Source: Kiritimatiellales bacterium (GTDB lineage: Bacteria > Verrucomicrobiota > Kiritimatiellia > Kiritimatiellales > Pontiellaceae). From it: DNA of 19,593 nucleotides. Of the stretch, positions 15,229-19,593 are shown piece by piece. The DNA lies in assembly GCA_021734595.1 (NCBI GenBank), contig JAIPIO010000021.1:1-19593 (forward strand). The letters are read 5' to 3'. The notes beneath the pieces are model-generated. The model was not told the origin of the DNA. It was given only the letters and a program-made list of their open reading frames with translations, and ran no database searches. Position 1 is the first letter of the stretch, and the number at the start of each line of letters is the position of its first letter. The position numbers were made by a program, and so were the translations under genes.

Positions 15229-16185
15229 ATGAACGTTATAAGGTCAGGAGTGCGGTTGGGTTGGGGGAACTTGTGTGCAAGTGTTTTTTTTGCAGTCATT
15301 CTGACTAGCTGCAAGTTACCCGATCTTACTGGTTTCAGTGCTTCCGCGATAAGCATGCGGACCTCACTAGATCAGGCGGAGTCGATATATCGACCTTTTG
15401 TTGAGCAGCATAAACCTGATTCAATCAAGAAGTTCGATGAGGACTGGAAAAAAATCGAAGTCGCAGCAGACAGCCTAGTTAAATATGCCCAATCTCTCGA
15501 GGCAATTACCGCGGCTGGTGAAAAAGGAGCTGAAGGAGCTCAGCAGTTGGCCAAGTCAGTAGACGAGTTAGCCAGTAAGTTCGATGCAACTGCATTGGCT
15601 GGCTCTGTTGGTGCTGATATCTTTGCTGAGGTATATGGGGCTGCCGTGACAAGCATCGCAGCCAATACACTTGCAGAGACCACCGCGAAAGCACAACCTC
15701 TGATTGACCGGATTTGCGCGGATTTGGCAGACAAGGTGTTTGATAATCTAGCCGGTGATATTCCTACGCTCTACAGCGGGCAAAAACGGAAGATAGATAT
15801 GGAATATGCCGATGTTGCCGGCCTTTATGAGATTTTGATTAATAAGAGAGCCGGGTACATTAAACCTCTTGCTGCAAAGGCGCCGGATGAGTGGACTGAA
15901 GATGAGCAGGCTAAACTGGAAATGCTCGATGAGTTGCTTGTCCGTATGCAGCCCAGGCATGCCGAGTGGAAGCAGGCAATAAAGAACGCCGAAAAACTCA
16001 GCGATAATCAGCAGCAATTGCTCAAGCAGTTGGGAACAACAGTAAGGGCCTTTGCCGCAGAGCACCGTTCCATTCAAGCTGCAGTTGAAGCCAATCGCAC
16101 TTTTTCATTAAGTAATGTTCAGTATGCCGCCGGCGAGTTGGATAGGCTGGTTCAACGTATAGAGGAGATTCAAGATGACAGATAA
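15229..16185 (+). CDS. Predicted lipoprotein of unknown function, helix-rich
   Basis: I do not recognise this 318-residue protein. Its N-terminus has basic residues, a hydrophobic run and the lipobox Leu-Thr-Ser-Cys with Cys28 as the lipidation site; Lys at +2 does not call for inner-membrane retention, so the outer membrane is plausible. The rest is Ala-, Glu- and Lys-rich and looks almost wholly alpha-helical, with coiled-coil character at about 60-120 and 225-318. An Ala- and Gly-rich, less charged helical stretch at about 120-155 could contact a membrane. AAAGGGAG precedes the ATG by about 8 nt. The stop overlaps the next gene by 11 nt. Base composition is AT-richer than in the genes left of 14.4 kb. 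Confidence 0.8.
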   Translation: MNVIRSGVRLGWGNLCASVFFAVILTSCKLPDLTGFSASAISMRTSLDQAESIYRPFVEQHKPDSIKKFDEDWKKIEVAADSLVKYAQSLEAITAAGEKGAEGAQQLAKSVDELASKFDATALAGSVGADIFAEVYGAAVTSIAANTLAETTAKAQPLIDRICADLADKVFDNLAGDIPTLYSGQKRKIDMEYADVAGLYEILINKRAGYIKPLAAKAPDEWTEDEQAKLEMLDELLVRMQPRHAEWKQAIKNAEKLSDNQQQLLKQLGTTVRAFAAEHRSIQAAVEANRTFSLSNVQYAAGELDRLVQRIEEIQDDR

Positions 16186-16678
16186 TTGGTTAAACCTGAA
16201 TGGATTGGATGCTTGGTGTGCCAAGTTGAAGGAATTGGTGGACGCTGCAATTGCTGCCAGAAATGATGGGGATGATGCTAAGATTACTGAAGTGGCAGGA
16301 CGTCTACGGAATTTCAGCCTTTATTGCATTATACCGGAAAGTGATAAGCTGACTCAGATCGCAGATAAAGCACTGGACGGACTGATTGATTCCGTCATAA
16401 CAAACAGTCTAAAGACGCTCGGTGAAGTAGCCGCTGAGATGGCATCCTTGACCAGTGAGTTGAACGTTATTACTGATGCGTCGAATCGCAAAGCCGACTG
16501 GCTCTCACTAAAAACTCCGAAAGAAATTGTTGATCGCTTAGATGAGACAGCTGATGCGATTACTGCACTATATGAAACCACCGAAGATCTACCTAACACA
16601 GATGCTGTAAAAAGTTGTATTGATGATGTTGTTCAGTCCATCAGCGCATTGCGTGATACGGTGCAGCAAGCGGTTTAA
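16175..16678 (+). CDS. Small helical protein of unknown function
   Basis: A 167-residue protein with no recognised domain and no signal peptide or membrane segment. It is acidic and appears all-helical, with heptad-like hydrophobic spacing over most of its length. GAGGAG lies about 9 nt before the ATG, inside the lipoprotein gene, and the frames overlap by 11 nt, so the two are translationally coupled and probably act together. Its stop codon directly abuts the stop of the convergent patatin gene with no base between them. A cytoplasmic partner of the lipoprotein is implausible across two membranes unless it is exported by another route, so the relation is open. Confidence 0.75.
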   Translation: MTDNWLNLNGLDAWCAKLKELVDAAIAARNDGDDAKITEVAGRLRNFSLYCIIPESDKLTQIADKALDGLIDSVITNSLKTLGEVAAEMASLTSELNVITDASNRKADWLSLKTPKEIVDRLDETADAITALYETTEDLPNTDAVKSCIDDVVQSISALRDTVQQAV

Positions 16679-17803
16679 TCAAAAAGGATATTCGTGGATA
16701 GGCCATGTCCCTTTTATATTCAGATCGTTGCTCAGTAATTCCGGGGTATGTTTTCTGATTGCTGTATCAGCCAATGCATAGCCCCAGTTAATCAACTGTC
16801 CCTGCTCTTCTTCATTGAAGGCCGCTAATCTTGACCGCAGGTTCTTGAGTTCAGCGGTAACCGGTGAGTCGGAGGTCATGGAGTCATCGAACTTGTAGTT
16901 GGCTATTTTTGTGCTGATCCCAAAATAGGTTCCGCTGAATTTTTTGTCTATAAACCGTTCAATTAGGATTCTTTTTCGAAGCCCACGCTGCTGATCAGTC
17001 ATAATGCTCGTCATCCGCATAAATTGGCCGATCCAGTTGGTTTTCAATTTAGATAACACCTTAAAGGGAGCACCCGCGTCACAGCAAAGCACATGGGTGT
17101 ATTTCTTACTCTTCCATACGGCTTCCAGCCCCAGGTTGTCGTAGAGTCCACCGTCGGCCAAGAGAACCTTCTTGCGAAGTTGAAAATCGTCATAATGCTC
17201 GGACATACCCTCCAATGAAATCTTCTTCCACTGCTCTGGGTCCAGTTTCAGGGTTACCGGCGAAAGCATCGGTGGAAAGGCTGTGGAAATCCCTACTGCT
17301 TGAGCCATGGTTATATCCGGTTTGGGATAACGGCCAATTTTATAATCAAGCAGCTCCTTCTTTTGAATACTAACACTCGCTCCGGTTTGAAGGTTCGTTC
17401 CATAAAAGATAAAATCCGGTCCGTTGCTGGGTATCGACTGAAGCAAGGCACTCTTAAACAGGCCTTTGTCAAAAGCCTTTACCAATTTATCACCGATGGT
17501 TTCCCTGGAAAAAATTCCTGCGGCCAATGATTTGATATCAATACTTTTGGAGCAGAATTCCTGTATGGGCTCGGCAATAACCTCCCGAAAGTTGGTGGAT
17601 ATACCTGAATCGTTAAATATCAAGTCGCTCCAGTGTGCGGCAACATGGCCAGTTAAAATACTCCCTCCCGAAACACCTGTGATCGTTTTCAACTTAGATA
17701 GCAGACCAAATTTATCAAGGCGCCACAGTGCACCTAGAGAGTATAAGGTTGCTCGGTATCCGCCGCCAGCAACTGCAAGTGCAATGGTTCGTTGTTCTGA
17801 CAT
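16679..17803 (-). CDS. capV: Patatin-like phospholipase, CBASS effector (CapV type)
   Basis: A 374-residue patatin-fold lipase. It has the oxyanion loop AGGGYRA (Gly13-Gly15, Arg17), the nucleophile elbow GVSGGS with Ser45, and the catalytic DGG with Asp217. In CBASS, CapV-type effectors are switched on by the cyclic dinucleotide made by the CD-NTase and degrade membrane phospholipids, killing or arresting the infected cell. It is last in a three-gene minus-strand operon, 82 nt after the E2-like gene, and its length is close to known CapV proteins. A weak GGAA precedes the ATG. The catalytic residues look complete. The ligand, often 3',3'-cGAMP in related systems, cannot be fixed from sequence. 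Confidence 0.88.
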   Translation of the reverse strand: MSEQRTIALAVAGGGYRATLYSLGALWRLDKFGLLSKLKTITGVSGGSILTGHVAAHWSDLIFNDSGISTNFREVIAEPIQEFCSKSIDIKSLAAGIFSRETIGDKLVKAFDKGLFKSALLQSIPSNGPDFIFYGTNLQTGASVSIQKKELLDYKIGRYPKPDITMAQAVGISTAFPPMLSPVTLKLDPEQWKKISLEGMSEHYDDFQLRKKVLLADGGLYDNLGLEAVWKSKKYTHVLCCDAGAPFKVLSKLKTNWIGQFMRMTSIMTDQQRGLRKRILIERFIDKKFSGTYFGISTKIANYKFDDSMTSDSPVTAELKNLRSRLAAFNEEEQGQLINWGYALADTAIRKHTPELLSNDLNIKGTWPIHEYPF

Positions 17804-17885
17804 AATGCATTTCCATTCTAGATTTAATGAACTGGCTATTGCTCTCGTCCTTCAGAAACGAATTAAAATGATTTACCTATTTCAT

Positions 17886-18329
17886 TTATGGAATCTTTTC
17901 AGTGCCAGATGTATGAATTCCTCCGCCGAGCCATTTATCTGTGGCAAGCCATAACTCATAATAGAACAGCCACTCTGACGTCCATGGGATTATGGTTAAC
18001 GCAATGCTTTTCGATACATTCCAACTGGCATCAGCTCCTCGTGGATAGTAAAGACAAAGACGTTGCTCTTTTTGGCAGTATACATGCGGAAGTTTCTTTC
18101 CTGACGGTATTGTAAGTGGCGTACAGGAATAGATCTTTGGATGTTTGCCCAATATATACTCGACCCTAATAGTATATTCGGTGCTCATTGGCGTTGGTTG
18201 CAAATCCCCTGTCCATATTAAATTATCGCGTCCATACTTGCATATTGCCTCAGGATACAGGCTTTTAAGGCCTGCAACCTGTTGCAGAATTGAAAGACGC
18301 TTTAATTTGATCTTGAACTTACTTCCCAT
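17886..18329 (-). CDS. E2-like ubiquitin-conjugating-fold protein of short type II CBASS
   Basis: A 147-residue protein without a signal peptide. The stretch at 80-95 (LPHVY...RLCLYYP) matches the E2 pattern His-Pro-x-x-Tyr...Cys-Leu in spirit: His82 and Tyr84 precede Cys92, the probable thioester-forming cysteine. A Trp-rich tail follows (W103, W116, W120, W133) ending GGGIH, as in prokaryotic E2 proteins carried with CD-NTases. Such proteins are reported to act on the CD-NTase C-terminus and raise its activity. The start overlaps the CD-NTase stop by 11 nt, indicating tight coupling; AAAAGG lies about 10 nt upstream. No E1 or JAB gene is visible in the window. Family assignment rests on motif and context and is less certain than for its two neighbours. 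Confidence 0.75.
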   Translation of the reverse strand: MGSKFKIKLKRLSILQQVAGLKSLYPEAICKYGRDNLIWTGDLQPTPMSTEYTIRVEYILGKHPKIYSCTPLTIPSGKKLPHVYCQKEQRLCLYYPRGADASWNVSKSIALTIIPWTSEWLFYYELWLATDKWLGGGIHTSGTEKIP

Positions 18330-19536
18330 AGAACGAATGCCTTTTTACAGCAGCTCCAATTGTAGCACCCAACATGGCTGCTCCTTTTGAAGCTTTTAGG
18401 CTTCCGTCCTCTCTCGCTGCCCGCATTGCATTCCCGTACTTCGTCATTACGACATTGGATGTCTGTTTGCCGGCGATTTTTTCTAGGCTTTCGCTGAAGT
18501 TATGCAGCCCAGTTTCTTCAGCAATCATTGCATGAATGTGTTTGCGCAGATCTTCATGCCAAGCATAGAAGTTCTTTTTTCGTCGTGGATGAGTTACCCA
18601 TTTATCGGCGAAATTTTCCAAGGGATTAACAGGATTCGCGACCCACTTTTCGCCATTTCTATCTCTTATGTGGTCAAGCATGTTGTCAACGACATTCACC
18701 AATGCTTCTACAACATCAGCTTCGTTGTTGTAGGCGTGGGCTGCCAATGTTGTGATTATTATGGAAATTGGTTTATCTTCTGAATCATCGAACCTTATGT
18801 CCCTATGGCGCTTCATTAATTGTATGACTCGCTGTAGAGGCGTTTTGAGTTCTGGAGTCGGAACCGCTTCAACGCTGGCATATTTTTCTGTCAATAGAGC
18901 AGATCCAGAAAAGTTTCTAGTGGATGCAACTTTCATTTGCTCACGGAACCATGCGGCATAACCTTTTGGATTACTCACAGGCCAATCGTGGTCTTGGATT
19001 TTGTATTTAGGATGAGTGTTGTCAGTAATTGCGATTGCATCGTCTGTCCAACCACTGGTCACTCCACCTTGTTTTAAAAACTCTCGAAATACTTCTGCAT
19101 TGGGAATTGCTGGAAGAACGTCCATGTGAAAACGGGATTCATCAGCATAATTTAGAGTCCAGCACCGTTTCCCTTCATCAACAGGCTTCTTCATACATTG
19201 CGCTTTTGCATACAATTTGACCTCTTTGCCAATTAGATGCTTCAGTTGCTCTTGCGTGCACTGGGCTGTCGTCAGTTCAACTTTGCAGACCGAATCAATA
19301 TCATATTCTCCATCCTCGGAACTTGGCTTGATTACGGTTCCTAGGAGGAATGAACCTTGTACATAAATTTCAGGTGAAAAACTGCGAACCTTGGATTCGG
19401 GACGACTAAGCCAGTCTCCAAGTCGATTATATCGTTCTTTCGCTTCTTGGTACTTCGCACCGGAAATATCCAGTTCGTCACTCAATATAGCCAAGAGATT
19501 ATTCGCCTGTTTTTTGCGTTCATCGATATTACTCAT
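18319..19536 (-). CDS. CD-NTase (SMODS-type cyclic oligonucleotide synthase) of CBASS
   Basis: A 405-residue nucleotidyltransferase of the cGAS/DncV-like group. The polymerase-beta core shows Gly61-Ser62 in VQGSFLLGT, the DxD pair Asp79 and Asp81 in EYDID, and the third acidic residue Asp139 in FHMDVLP. On phage infection such enzymes make a cyclic di- or trinucleotide that activates the effector, here the patatin lipase. The protein ends Tyr-Gly-Lys; a near-terminal Gly matters because the neighbouring E2-like protein is expected to act on this end. I chose the second of two nearby ATGs (19536): GGAGG at 19547-19543 is 6 nt from it but touches the first ATG at 19542. The operon promoter lies at or beyond the window edge. 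Confidence 0.9.
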   Translation of the reverse strand: MSNIDERKKQANNLLAILSDELDISGAKYQEAKERYNRLGDWLSRPESKVRSFSPEIYVQGSFLLGTVIKPSSEDGEYDIDSVCKVELTTAQCTQEQLKHLIGKEVKLYAKAQCMKKPVDEGKRCWTLNYADESRFHMDVLPAIPNAEVFREFLKQGGVTSGWTDDAIAITDNTHPKYKIQDHDWPVSNPKGYAAWFREQMKVASTRNFSGSALLTEKYASVEAVPTPELKTPLQRVIQLMKRHRDIRFDDSEDKPISIIITTLAAHAYNNEADVVEALVNVVDNMLDHIRDRNGEKWVANPVNPLENFADKWVTHPRRKKNFYAWHEDLRKHIHAMIAEETGLHNFSESLEKIAGKQTSNVVMTKYGNAMRAAREDGSLKASKGAAMLGATIGAAVKRHSFYGK

Positions 19537-19593
19537 TTTCATCCTCCATATCTCCGATTGTTAGTGCATATATGAAACCATCCGCTTTATTAT

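Overview
The window looks like a chromosomal segment from a polysaccharide-degrading anaerobe or microaerophile of the PVC superphylum, most plausibly a Kiritimatiellota/Pontiella-type bacterium. This placement is an inference from gene content (secreted heparinase-like lyase, glycyl-radical enzyme, Gfo/Idh oxidoreductase, TIM-barrel isomerase) and from repetitive palindromes in the intergenic DNA. No rRNA, tRNA or other phylogenetic marker is present to prove it.

Layout. (1) Positions 1-6084, plus strand, GC-rich: a left-truncated glycyl-radical enzyme, its radical-SAM activase, a Gfo/Idh/MocA dehydrogenase, a sugar isomerase/epimerase and deoxyribose-phosphate aldolase. Together they look like an anaerobic sugar or polyol catabolic set. 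(2) 6355-9632, plus strand: ovoA and ovoB, overlapping, which together encode ovothiol A synthesis. (3) 9756-14303, minus strand: two exported proteins, a heparinase II/III-type lyase and a tandem metallo-beta-lactamase-fold protein. Each is preceded by the same roughly 200-nt block carrying promoter, ribosome binding site and signal peptide. (4) 14414-15228: about 815 nt without a gene, filled with degenerate repeats. (5) 15229-16678, plus strand: a predicted lipoprotein and a small helical protein, translationally coupled and of unknown function. (6) 16679-19536, minus strand: a three-gene CBASS antiviral operon (CD-NTase, E2-like protein, patatin phospholipase), in visibly more AT-rich DNA than segments 1-3, suggesting an acquired defence island.

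Two non-coding observations stand out. First, the intergenic gaps carry a 15-bp palindrome (consensus TTCCA-N5-TGGAA) whose successive copies repeatedly start exactly 21 or 31 bp apart, in three different gaps; one array doubles as the probable terminator of deoC. Second, the duplicated leader cassette drives two unrelated secreted proteins, and its -35 and -10 hexamers are conserved while the 17-bp spacer between them has diverged.

The CBASS operon is the short E2-only form of type II: no E1 and no JAB peptidase are visible, the CD-NTase ends in Gly-Lys, and the effector is a patatin lipase.
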